This document shows, piece by piece, positions 26,159 to 34,012 of a stretch of DNA of 64,000 nucleotides. The position numbers and the translations under genes were made by a program. The notes beneath the pieces are model-generated. The model ran no database searches and was not told the DNA's origin. It saw only the letters and a program-made list of their open reading frames with translations. The stretch comes from Nocardiopsis xinjiangensis YIM 90004 (GTDB lineage Bacteria > Actinomycetota > Actinomycetes > Streptosporangiales > Streptosporangiaceae): positions 75,301 through 139,300 of the forward strand of contig NZ_ANBE01000006.1 in NCBI RefSeq assembly GCF_000341145.1, written 5' to 3'. Positions within the stretch are counted from its first letter, which is position 1, and each line of letters begins with the position of its first letter.

Positions 26159-27115
26159 CCCCAACCCCAGCAACGCCAAGAAGTGCGCCTCGTCCACGAC
26201 CCGCACCGCCTGGCCCCGGGCAGCATAGGCCTCGGCCTGGCGCTGCTTGGCGCTCTTACCGCCGTGGTCGTTGCGCCCGGCCACCAGCACACCGGTCTTC
26301 TTGGTGACGTTCTTGGCCGGATGCCCGCCGGCCTCGGCCACCCGCTTCCACGCCTCGGTCTTGTCCATGGACTCCAGGTCACCGGAGACGCACACCACCT
26401 GCCCGAACAGGGCACCCTCCGCATCGGCCTCGGGGTCGGCCCGGGGCAGCTCGGCCCGGGCCTGGCTCTGCCAGCGACCGAAACGCTCCGACCCGGACTC
26501 GGGCGCCGCCTCGGGCCCGACCTCGGGAGCGGCCACCGCAGCCCCGGCCGGCAGATGCGACAGGGCCAGCCCACTGGCCCCGGACAACTCCAACAAAGAG
26601 GTGGTGCCGTGGTGGGCCATGGCCGCCAACATCACCTGCGCAGCCGCCTCGGCATCGGCATCGGCCCGGTGGTGGGCACTCAACACATGACCGATGTGCG
26701 CACACACCGTGGGCAGCTTGTGGTCGGCCAACTGCCCCCAAGTGCGCCGCGACAACGCCAACGTGCACACATAGTCCCACTCGGGGCGGGCCATGGCGCT
26801 GTGCGCACACGCCCGGACCAGCACCCCCATGTCGAAGGCGGCGTTGTGCGCCACCAGCGGGCTCCCCGCGCAAAAATCGACGATGTCGCGGTGCACCTCC
26901 GGCCAACCGGGGGCCTGGGCCACATCAGCGGCAGTGATGCCGTGCACGGCCGTGTTGCGGGCACTGAAGAAATCCACCGCCCGCGGCGGACGGATCAGGG
27001 AACTGTAACGCTCGAGCACACGCCCGCCACTGACCCGCACCAACCCCACCGCGCACGCACTGCCACGGTCGTTGTTGGCGGTCTCGAAGTCGATCGCGGT
27101 CCAGGTGTCGAGCAC
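26150..27115 (-). CDS. DnaQ-like exonuclease with C-terminal BRCT domain
   Basis: 321 residues. The N-terminal DEDDh exonuclease shows AIDFETANNDRGSACAVG (ExoI), HGITAADV, LVAHNAAFDMGVL (ExoII) and HRADADAEAAAQVML (ExoIII). After a linker, residues about 235-320 form a BRCT domain (QVVCVSGDLESMDKTEAWKR, KTGVLVAGRNDHGGKSAKQ). The combination is known from actinobacterial DNA-repair exonucleases. Two consecutive GTG codons follow AGGAGG; the second (27115) has better spacing. Confidence 0.87.
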   Translation of the reverse strand: MLDTWTAIDFETANNDRGSACAVGLVRVSGGRVLERYSSLIRPPRAVDFFSARNTAVHGITAADVAQAPGWPEVHRDIVDFCAGSPLVAHNAAFDMGVLVRACAHSAMARPEWDYVCTLALSRRTWGQLADHKLPTVCAHIGHVLSAHHRADADAEAAAQVMLAAMAHHGTTSLLELSGASGLALSHLPAGAAVAAPEVGPEAAPESGSERFGRWQSQARAELPRADPEADAEGALFGQVVCVSGDLESMDKTEAWKRVAEAGGHPAKNVTKKTGVLVAGRNDHGGKSAKQRQAEAYAARGQAVRVVDEAHFLALLGLGRA

Positions 27116-27221
27116 CACGTACCTCCTGTAAGGCAAGGGCGGGAATCGACCACGAGGATACCGCCCCCACCCCCGCCCCCGGCCCCCGGCGCATCGCCGC
27201 GCAACCGTGCTCAGAACACCC

Positions 27222-28124
27222 TCAGACCGCGCTCTCGACATGAGCACCGGGACCGGCCCCGGGCTCACCCTCAGCCAGGAAATCACGCACCAAGGCATTG
27301 ACCAGGCCGGGGGACTGGCGGTGCAGCCAATGCCCGTGCCCGCGCAACATACGCAACCGCGCCCCCGGCACCCGGCGCATCGCCGCGATGGTGGCCCGGG
27401 GCGAGAGGACCACGTCCCGATCCCCCTGCAGGAACAACACGGGCGAGGCGATACCCCCCAAGTACGGACGCAGATCCACATTCAGCCCGAACGGGTTCAA
27501 CGAAGCCTTCTGCCAATCCGAGGGGCCGGCACCGTTCTGGCGCGCCTCCGCCCAGATCTGCTCCACCACCTCATCGAAATCGGCCACGGGACCGTGGAAG
27601 AGCACACGGCGGGCCATGGCCGCCACCCGGCAGCGCCTGCGGCTGAACATCGCGGGCACCGTGGTGTTGAGCAGACGGCTGCGCCCACTCAACCACAGCA
27701 ACTGGTGCAGCCCCGGCGCGTAAGAACTCACCCCGCCCGGAGCCATGGCCACCACCCGCCCCACCCGGCCGGGACGAGCAAGGGCCTGAGCCAGAGCCAG
27801 AGCCCCGCCCTGGGAGGACCCCACCAGATGGGCGCGCTCGAAGCCGAAGTGGTCCATGAGCGCTTCCACCACCTCCACCAGGCCGGGATGGTCGGCCACA
27901 CCGTTCCAGGGGCGGCTCCGGCCCTGCTTGGGCCAGTCAGGAGCCACCACCCGGTGATCGGCGGCCAGATCAGCGATCAAGGGCCCCCAACTGAGCAAGG
28001 CGTTGTCCAAACCGCCCCCGCCCAGCAACACCACCGGACTGCCCCGCTCTCCGGCGCTCAGAACACTGAGCGGGCCCTCGGGCAACTCCAGGGTGGTGCG
28101 CTGCAACGGCTCAGTGGTGGTCAT
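27222..28124 (-). CDS. Alpha/beta hydrolase
   Basis: 300-residue soluble hydrolase. The oxyanion region VVLLGGGGLDNALL, nucleophile elbow LVGSSQGGALAL (Ser), acid FLQGDRDVVLS and catalytic His in MLRGHGHWLHRQSP are present. The central cap RRVLFHGPVADFDEVVEQIW is variable. Substrate unknown. ATG at 28124. It is divergent from the metal ABC transporter, with about 300 bp between them. Confidence 0.85.
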   Translation of the reverse strand: MTTTEPLQRTTLELPEGPLSVLSAGERGSPVVLLGGGGLDNALLSWGPLIADLAADHRVVAPDWPKQGRSRPWNGVADHPGLVEVVEALMDHFGFERAHLVGSSQGGALALAQALARPGRVGRVVAMAPGGVSSYAPGLHQLLWLSGRSRLLNTTVPAMFSRRRCRVAAMARRVLFHGPVADFDEVVEQIWAEARQNGAGPSDWQKASLNPFGLNVDLRPYLGGIASPVLFLQGDRDVVLSPRATIAAMRRVPGARLRMLRGHGHWLHRQSPGLVNALVRDFLAEGEPGAGPGAHVESAV

Positions 28125-28253
28125 GGTCGAGGAGTCTAGGGCCCGGGCGCACAGCAGGGCGGGCCACCACGCCCACCCCGGCCCGGACCGTACCCCCGGC
28201 TGCGCGCGCTCACCCACCACCGATGTGTTGTGCGCCCAGCCCGTGATAAAAAG

Positions 28254-28272
28254 TTAGGCGAGGCGAACTTGA
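28254..28272 (+). promoter_or_regulatory. DtxR/IdeR-like box upstream of the metal ABC transporter
   Basis: TTAGGCGAGGCGAACTTGA matches the DtxR/IdeR consensus TTAGGTTAGGCTAACCTAA at 14 of 19 positions, including TTAGG, AGGC and AAC. It is 154 bp upstream of the transporter ATPase start in the 301-bp intergenic region 28125-28425, which has no other recognised feature. Confidence 0.62.
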
Positions 28273-28425
28273 GAGATTGGTGCGCTTCATACCCAGGATC
28301 GCGCCCCGGCCCGCCACCCCGGCCGACACGGCCGAGGACACCGGCACCCACGCCCCCCTGCAGGCCGCCCCGAACCTTTTGCACCACCACACCCAAGGAC
28401 CCACACCCCCAGAACAGGAACACCC

Positions 28426-29166
28426 ATGAACCCAGCAGCCATCGACGTCACCGACACCACCGTCCACCACGGCCACATCCTGGCCCTGGACCGCCTCGAC
28501 CTGCACATACCCCCCCAAACCGTCTGCGGCCTACTGGGCACCAACGGCTCAGGCAAATCCACCCTGTTCAAAACCATCCTCGGCCTGACCCGCCCCGACC
28601 ACGGCCGCACACGCATCATGGGCCACACCCCCACCGCCGCCCGCCGAGCCGGCCTCCTCGCCTACCTCCCCCAAGCCGAACAAGTCGACTGGACCTTCCC
28701 CCTACGCGTGGACGACGTGGTCATGATGGGCCGCTACAACCACATGGGCCCCAGACGAGACCCCCGCCCCACCGACCGACAAGCCGTCGACCAAGCCCTG
28801 CACCGCACCGCACTCACCGAACTCGCCCACCGCCAGATCGGCGCCCTGTCCGGCGGACAACGCAAACGCGCCTTCCTCGCCCGCGCCCTGGCCCAGAACG
28901 CCCCCATCCTGCTCCTGGACGAACCCTTCGCCGGCATCGACAAACACTCCGAATCCACCATCACCGACCTACTACGCACCCTCCCCGCCCAAGGCCACAC
29001 CCTGCTCATCTCCACCCACGACCTGACCCAGGTCCCCACCCTGTGCGACCAAGCCCTGCTACTCCAACGCCGCGTCCTGGCCCAAGGCACCCCCGAACAC
29101 GTCCTACGCCCCGAACTACTCATGCAAGCCTTCACCACCCACACCCCCCAAGAAGACCCAGCATGA
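28426..29166 (+). CDS. Mn/Zn-type ABC transporter ATPase
   Basis: 246-residue ATPase of the ZnuC/MntB/SitB cluster. Walker A is GTNGSGKST, Q-loop AYLPQAEQVDW, the family-specific VVMMGRYNHMG, signature LSGGQRKRAFLARAL, Walker B ILLLDEPFAGID and H-loop LISTHDL. ATG at 28426 with AGGAA upstream. The stop overlaps the permease start by ATGA. A DtxR-like box upstream and an MntR-like regulator in the window suggest manganese regulation. Confidence 0.92.
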   Translation: MNPAAIDVTDTTVHHGHILALDRLDLHIPPQTVCGLLGTNGSGKSTLFKTILGLTRPDHGRTRIMGHTPTAARRAGLLAYLPQAEQVDWTFPLRVDDVVMMGRYNHMGPRRDPRPTDRQAVDQALHRTALTELAHRQIGALSGGQRKRAFLARALAQNAPILLLDEPFAGIDKHSESTITDLLRTLPAQGHTLLISTHDLTQVPTLCDQALLLQRRVLAQGTPEHVLRPELLMQAFTTHTPQEDPA

Positions 29167-30029
29167 ACGAAACCCTCACCGCCCTGACCGACTTCTTCGC
29201 CCTGCCCCTGCAATCCCCCCGCATCCAACGCGCCCTCCTGACAGCCGTGGCCGCCGGCCTGGTCTGCGCCGTCCTCTCCTGCTGGATAACCCTCATGGGC
29301 TGGTCCCTGATGGCCGACGCCATCTCCCACGCCGTCCTGCCCGGCGTCGTCCTCTCCTACATGTTCGGCCTGCCCATCACCCTGGGCGCCCTGATCTTCG
29401 GAACCGGATCAGTCGCCCTCATCGGCACCGTCAACCGCACCTCACGCATCAAAGAAGACGCCGCCATCGGCGTCGTCTTCACCACCATGTTCGCCCTGGG
29501 CCTGGTACTGAACTCCCGCATGCCCACCCGAACCGACCTGGAGGACATCCTCTTCGGCAACATCCTGGACGTGAGCAACACCGACACCGCCCAAGTCCTG
29601 ACCCTGACCGCCCTCGCCCTGACCCTGCTCTGGTACAAACACCGCGACCTGACCCTGTACGCCTTCGACCCCGTCCACGCCCACACCCTGGGCCTGCACC
29701 CACGCCGACTGGAAGCCCTACTGCTGGGCCTGCTCGCCCTGACCGTCGTGGTGGCCCTCCAAGCAGTCGGCATCATCCTGGTCGTGGCCATGGTCATCAT
29801 CCCCGGCACCACCGCCCGCCTGCTCACCGACCGCTTCGAAACCATGCTCGCCCTCGCCTCGGCCATCGCGACCACCGCCGCCCTGCTGGGCGTACTGACC
29901 AGCTTCCACCTCAACACCCCCACCGGCGCCACCATCGTGCTGACCCAATCCGGCGCCTTCACCCTGGCCTACCTGCTCTCACCCCGCCACAGCCCGCTCA
30001 CCCGGCCACGCCAACGCACCCGCACCTGA
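29163..30029 (+). CDS. Mn/Zn-type ABC transporter permease
   Basis: 288-residue permease with eight to nine helices, ABC-3 family. LMGWSLMADAISHAVLPGVVLSYMFG is the conserved N-terminal signature of ZnuB/MntC permeases, and ALQAVGIILVVAMVIIPGTTARLLTDR the later coupling and pore region. It starts inside the ATPase stop codon. No substrate-binding protein gene lies next to the pair in this window. Confidence 0.92.
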   Translation: MNETLTALTDFFALPLQSPRIQRALLTAVAAGLVCAVLSCWITLMGWSLMADAISHAVLPGVVLSYMFGLPITLGALIFGTGSVALIGTVNRTSRIKEDAAIGVVFTTMFALGLVLNSRMPTRTDLEDILFGNILDVSNTDTAQVLTLTALALTLLWYKHRDLTLYAFDPVHAHTLGLHPRRLEALLLGLLALTVVVALQAVGIILVVAMVIIPGTTARLLTDRFETMLALASAIATTAALLGVLTSFHLNTPTGATIVLTQSGAFTLAYLLSPRHSPLTRPRQRTRT

Positions 30030-30179
30030 AGAAAAACCCAGCACACAGCGACCACAACAACACACCCACCCCCTCGCCGCCCCGGTTGCCCACACCCAGA
30101 GCCCCCCATAACGTTCTGGCGGAAAAGACCAGTTCAACCACCAAACCGGCAACCCACCCACCGGCGAAGGAAAACCCCG

Positions 30180-30923
30180 ATGACACTTCTACTCGCCCAC
30201 ATCAGCGACCTGCACCTGGACGAAGGCACACGCGCCACCGAACGCGCCACCCACGCCCTGAACCACCTCACCCAACTCTCCCGCCGCCCCGACGCCCTCC
30301 TGGTCACCGGAGACGTGGCCCACACCCCCGCCACCGCCCGATACCACCAGGCCGCCCACCTGCTCGACCTGCCCTTTCCCGTCCTGACCTGCCCCGGAAG
30401 CCACGACGACCGCGCCGCCCTGAGACAACACCTGCTCGGCCTGGCCCCCACCACCGGCCCCCTCAACCAACTCCACCACCTCAACGGCACCGCCGTCCTG
30501 GTATGCGACTCCACCACCCCCGGACGCGAAGGCGGACACCTACGACCCTCCACCCTGATGTGGATCAACCACACCCTGCAGGAACTGCCCGAGAACACCC
30601 CCGCCCTGCTCGCCCTCCACCACCCACCCGCACGCGTGCACCACCCCCTGGCCGACCACCTGCGCCTGGACAACGCCCAAGACCTGGCCGGACTCCTACG
30701 CGCCCACCCCCGCGTAGCCGGCATCCTGGTCGGCCACGCCCACACCGGCGGCGCCACCACCTTCGCCGGACGCCCCCTGCTGCTGGCCCCCGCCCTGATC
30801 CGCAGCGCCCCCATGCCCTGGGACAGCGAACACACCGCCGCCATGGACCAGCCCCCCGGCGTGGCCTTCCACCTGCTCGACGACGAGCACCGCCTGACCA
30901 CCCACTTCCGCGCCCTCGTGTGA
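30180..30923 (+). CDS. Calcineurin-like metallophosphoesterase (CpdA type)
   Basis: 247-residue two-metal phosphoesterase. Motifs are HISDLHLDEG, VTGDVAH, CPGSHDDR, LLALHHPPARVHH and VGHAHTGG. The Asn of the usual G-N-H-D is Ser74 here, while all metal-binding His and Asp residues are kept. The CpdA/Rv0805 group hydrolyses cyclic nucleotides or other phosphodiesters, often with Fe/Mn. It is 150 bp after the metal permease, which fits a Mn-requiring enzyme. ATG at 30180 with GAAGGA upstream. Confidence 0.86.
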   Translation: MTLLLAHISDLHLDEGTRATERATHALNHLTQLSRRPDALLVTGDVAHTPATARYHQAAHLLDLPFPVLTCPGSHDDRAALRQHLLGLAPTTGPLNQLHHLNGTAVLVCDSTTPGREGGHLRPSTLMWINHTLQELPENTPALLALHHPPARVHHPLADHLRLDNAQDLAGLLRAHPRVAGILVGHAHTGGATTFAGRPLLLAPALIRSAPMPWDSEHTAAMDQPPGVAFHLLDDEHRLTTHFRALV

Positions 30924-30935
30924 GGAAGAGGCCAC

Positions 30936-30961
30936 AAAAAAGAGGGGGCCACCGGCCCCCA
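30936..30961 (-). terminator. Rho-independent terminator for the thioesterase gene
   Basis: Reading leftward, GGGGGCC and GGCCCCC pair around a 3-nt loop (30944-30960) and are followed by a T-rich run (complement of 30936-30941, AAAAAA). This is one of the few classical terminators in the window. Confidence 0.75.
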
Positions 30962-30966
30962 CCCCC

Positions 30967-31779
30967 TCACACCAACATCGCCAACTGACGGGCCTGGGCC
31001 ACCAGCACACCCGAGCGGTCCCAGATCTCCATGTCCTCCTCGTGCAACCCACCGCCCACATGCTTGGTGAAGACCCGGCAGGCCAACCACCCCGCCACCG
31101 GACGCGCTCGCACGTGCACAGTCAACTCCACCGTCACCGTGGAGAACTCACCGACCTCCAACACCGCCGGCGCAGCGAAATCCACCATCGAGACCAGAGA
31201 GCGGGTATCGGCCGGACGCCCATCGGCAAAACGCATCCAGAACTCCGCATGGGGACACCCCCCGACCTCACCGTCCAACCAGCCGGGCCGCTGCGCGTAC
31301 CGGTACTGCACACTCGAAGCGATCGTCAGCTCCCGGGGCGCCTCGAACTCGGCCGGAACCAGGCACTGCTCGGGATCGGGCAACTGCGGGGGCCGGTCCA
31401 GACTCAACACCCGCGCCTGGGGATCGGGGGAGAGGTCGCCATAGGTGGCCCCGGCACGCACGACCTCCTTACCGCCCTGCTCCAACACCACCTGGCCCGT
31501 GGCCGTACGCCGCCCCTGGCGCACCACCTCGGTACGCACCACGGCCCCACCCGGGGCGGCCGGACGCAGGAAGAAGGCCGAGACCACCAAAGGATCGGGG
31601 TGAGGCAGCTGCCGGTCCAGCCCGGACAGGGCCGCGCCCAGCACATAGCCGCCGTTGGGATGGGTGGTGAAGGTCCTCCAAGCATCGGTGAGGGTGGCGG
31701 TGAACTCACCCTCGGCGCGCTCCTGCACCGCGGTGTCGCGGTCGAAGCGGTACTCGTGGCAGGTGTCGTGCAGGCTCAT
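30967..31779 (-). CDS. Acyl-CoA thioesterase, TesB-like double hotdog
   Basis: 270-residue double-hotdog thioesterase. The first hotdog includes TTHPNGGYVLGAALSGLDRQLPHPDPLVVSAFFLRPAAPG and the second the region ADTRSLVSMVDFAAPAV with LTVHVRARPVAGWLACRVFTKHVGGGLHEEDMEIWD. It hydrolyses acyl-CoA to fatty acid and CoA. ATG at 31779. A TACCG-AG-CGGTA dyad sits 11 bp upstream, resembling operators of acyl-CoA-responsive TetR regulators. Confidence 0.87.
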   Translation of the reverse strand: MSLHDTCHEYRFDRDTAVQERAEGEFTATLTDAWRTFTTHPNGGYVLGAALSGLDRQLPHPDPLVVSAFFLRPAAPGGAVVRTEVVRQGRRTATGQVVLEQGGKEVVRAGATYGDLSPDPQARVLSLDRPPQLPDPEQCLVPAEFEAPRELTIASSVQYRYAQRPGWLDGEVGGCPHAEFWMRFADGRPADTRSLVSMVDFAAPAVLEVGEFSTVTVELTVHVRARPVAGWLACRVFTKHVGGGLHEEDMEIWDRSGVLVAQARQLAMLV

Positions 31780-31789
31780 ACCCCTATGT

Positions 31790-31801
31790 TACCGAGCGGT
31801 A
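31790..31801. promoter_or_regulatory. FadR-like palindrome upstream of the thioesterase
   Basis: TACCG and CGGTA flank AG, a perfect 12-bp dyad. Known TetR-type fatty-acid regulators (FadR/PaaR group) bind ACCGA-N-CGGT cores, so this is a plausible acyl-CoA-responsive operator. The stretch 31780-32235 (456 bp) otherwise holds only this site and the palindrome at 32010-32021. Confidence 0.5.
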
Positions 31802-32009
31802 GGAAGCGTGGGGGCGCCCACCCTTCCCGCCCCCACGCGCCTCATGCGCGCCCCGGCCCACCGCCCCGGACAGGCCTGCACCGCGCCCCCACGAGCCGGC
31901 CGGAACACCCCTGACCCACGCACGCACCAACCTGTTCCCGCAGGTCATGAACCCGAGCCACCCCGCCCGCGCGAGACCCGGTGAGAAGTTCCACAAACCC
32001 CGCCTTTCC

Positions 32010-32021
32010 GGTAACGTTACC
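32010..32021. promoter_or_regulatory. GGTAACGTTACC palindrome in the RlpA leader
   Basis: A perfect 12-bp palindrome, followed about 5 bp later by GCGTTACTCATAGG. It lies 215 bp upstream of the RlpA start, in a gene-free leader. It may be a promoter-proximal operator; no riboswitch fold was recognised downstream. Confidence 0.45.
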
Positions 32022-32235
32022 CCCGCGTTACTCATAGGCTCAGCGCTCGGACCCCGCAAGAGTCCTCCTCAAGCGCCCACACGCACCCCTTGTTCACCCA
32101 GGTCGCCCTTGCCCACCCGGCCCCGACGCCACCTCCCGGGACCCGGACCGACCACCAGGGGGCACACGCCCACGGCACGGCCCACGGCCACCAGGGCACA
32201 CCGCTCACCCTGTTCCCGTTCGAAGGACACACCTG

Positions 32236-32940
32236 ATGGGCACACACCAACCCGACTCCGGCCAGGACGAGGCCACCACCCTGGGCCCGCGCCGCGCAGC
32301 CACCCGCCACCGCAAGAGGCGCGCACTGTTCTTGGGCTCGGCCCTGAGCGCGACCCTGCTGGTGGCCGCCACCGCCGCGGTCATCGCCACCGACACCGGC
32401 CCCGAGGACGCCACCCAGGCCGCCACCGTCCCCGAAGCGGCCACCGACCCCCTGCAGCCCTCCGGCCAGGACGAGGACGAGACCGGGGGAGAGCACCCCC
32501 AGGCCTCCGGCGAGCGCACAGAGCACAACGCCACCTCCTCCTCCCAGGGCCAGGCCATCACCGAAGAGGACGAACCCACCCACAATCCCTCCCAGACCCA
32601 GGACAACCACACCCCCGATCCCTCCGACTCCTCGGCGCAACCCACCGGAGAAGGCGGCACCTGCCAAGCCTCCTTCTACGGCGACGGCTTCCACGGCTCC
32701 ACCACCGCCAACGGCGAAACCTTCGACACCCACGCCATGACCGCCGCCCACAAAACCCTGCCCTTCGACACCAAGGTCGAAGTCACCAACCCCACCAACG
32801 GCCGATCCGCGACCGTACGCATCAACGACCGCGGCCCCTACATCGACGGCCGCTGCCTGGACCTGTCCACCGCCGCCTTCGACCAAGTCATCGGCACCGG
32901 AGCCGGCGTGGGCACCGTCCAATGGCAAGTCCTCCAATAA
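32236..32940 (+). CDS. RlpA-like double-psi beta-barrel cell-wall protein
   Basis: 234-residue secreted or membrane-anchored protein. A basic N-terminus and a hydrophobic helix (about 30-52) are followed by a long acidic Ser/Thr/Gln-rich linker, and residues 142-234 form the RlpA DPBB domain: CQASFYGDGFHGSTTANGETFD, MTAAHKTLPFDTKVEVTN and VRINDRGPYIDGRCLDLS with the conserved N-D-R-G-P. RlpA acts on peptidoglycan, in some bacteria as a lytic transglycosylase. ATG at 32236 with GAAGGA upstream. Confidence 0.88.
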   Translation: MGTHQPDSGQDEATTLGPRRAATRHRKRRALFLGSALSATLLVAATAAVIATDTGPEDATQAATVPEAATDPLQPSGQDEDETGGEHPQASGERTEHNATSSSQGQAITEEDEPTHNPSQTQDNHTPDPSDSSAQPTGEGGTCQASFYGDGFHGSTTANGETFDTHAMTAAHKTLPFDTKVEVTNPTNGRSATVRINDRGPYIDGRCLDLSTAAFDQVIGTGAGVGTVQWQVLQ

Positions 32941-33172
32941 CCCCCCCACCCCGCCCACCGAGCCCCACACACCCGCACCACCACCAGAAAAAGCCCCACC
33001 ACCACCCGGTTTCGGGCACCGACCCGCGTGGAGTACGTTGGTCACACAAGGCGCCACCACCTGCCCCACCAGCACCGGGGCACCCACCCGAGCCCCACCC
33101 GCAAAAGGGGCGCCCACACCAACCCAGCCGCCATGGCCCGCGCCGCAGAACCCGAAAGGCACCACGGCCCCC

Positions 33173-33496
33173 GTGTCTGACCGTCCCTCCACCACCGGCG
33201 GTGGCCACAACACCCGCCACCCCACCGGAATCCGCATCGTCCTGGCCATCCTGGCCACCCTGGCCCTGATCCTGGGCCCAGCCGGCTACCTCATGGGCCT
33301 GCAAGCCACCGCCCACGCCGGCTCAGCCGCCGAATGGTTCACCATCGCCTTCGGCGCCGCCGTCGGCCTGCCCTTCCTCGGCGCCGCCGTCGCCACCGTC
33401 GCCGGCGACCGCAAAGCCGCCCTGTGGTGCCTGGCCCTGCTGGCCTGGCCCATCGTGTTCGTGTCGGCCATCCACCTGCTCTCCCTGGGCGGGTAA
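33173..33496 (+). CDS. Small membrane protein, three helices
   Basis: 107-residue integral membrane protein of unknown function. Helices are visible at IRIVLAILATLALILGPAGY, FTIAFGAAVGLPFLGAAVAT and LWCLALLAWPIVFVSAIHL. The GTG at 33173 gives a short cytoplasmic lead. The frame is open to a TTG at 33038, but the extra 45 residues are proline-rich and lack a convincing ribosome site. It is followed 10 nt later by another small membrane protein, so the two are likely co-transcribed. Confidence 0.55.
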   Translation: MSDRPSTTGGGHNTRHPTGIRIVLAILATLALILGPAGYLMGLQATAHAGSAAEWFTIAFGAAVGLPFLGAAVATVAGDRKAALWCLALLAWPIVFVSAIHLLSLGG

Positions 33497-33506
33497 GCTC
33501 CCCGGC

Positions 33507-33995
33507 GTGTCACCCAAGAAACGCAAACGCCACCAACACGAGCCGCCCACACACAGCCACGACACCAGCACCGCCACAGAACCGGCCCGGCGCCCCAACC
33601 GCGAACCCGTTCTCGTACCCGACCCGCCCGACCGGCGCATCACAGCCCTGTGGCTGGTCCTGGCCCTGCTGTGGGCCCTGGGCACCCCCCTGGCACTGGC
33701 CCACCTGCTCTTCACCTTCATGGACGTGCAGCAAACCCTCGCCAGCACCCACGCCGACCCCAGCACGCCCCTGCCCGGCGACCACCTCAGCGCCCTGGGC
33801 ACCGCCCTGATCTGGGTCCTGGTCCTGGCCCTGGCCATACCCCTGCTCGCCACGATCCTGGCCGCACTCCTACGCCGCAAGATCGCCTTCTTCGGCTTCG
33901 CCGCCGCCCTGGCCGCCACAGCCCTGCCCCTGTTCCTGCTCATGCCACCAGCAGAACTCTGGCAAGCCCTGACCGCCCACTTCAGCGGCCCCTGA
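33507..33995 (+). CDS. Small membrane protein, basic N-terminus
   Basis: 162 residues: a highly basic and His-rich start (SPKKRKRHQHEPPTHSH), then three predicted helices (ITALWLVLALLWALGTPLAL, LIWVLVLALAIPLLATILAA and FFGFAAALAATALPLFLL). No family recognised. GTG start at 33507, 10 nt after the previous stop, and 17 nt before the recombinase gene, forming a compact three-gene run. Confidence 0.6.
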   Translation: MSPKKRKRHQHEPPTHSHDTSTATEPARRPNREPVLVPDPPDRRITALWLVLALLWALGTPLALAHLLFTFMDVQQTLASTHADPSTPLPGDHLSALGTALIWVLVLALAIPLLATILAALLRRKIAFFGFAAALAATALPLFLLMPPAELWQALTAHFSGP

Positions 33996-34012
33996 AGGCG
34001 AAAAGAACCCAC

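Noticed and set aside
32022-32235. Cyclic di-AMP (ydaO) riboswitch in the RlpA leader.
   Set aside because: The genomic context would suit it, but I could not recognise the conserved ydaO core.
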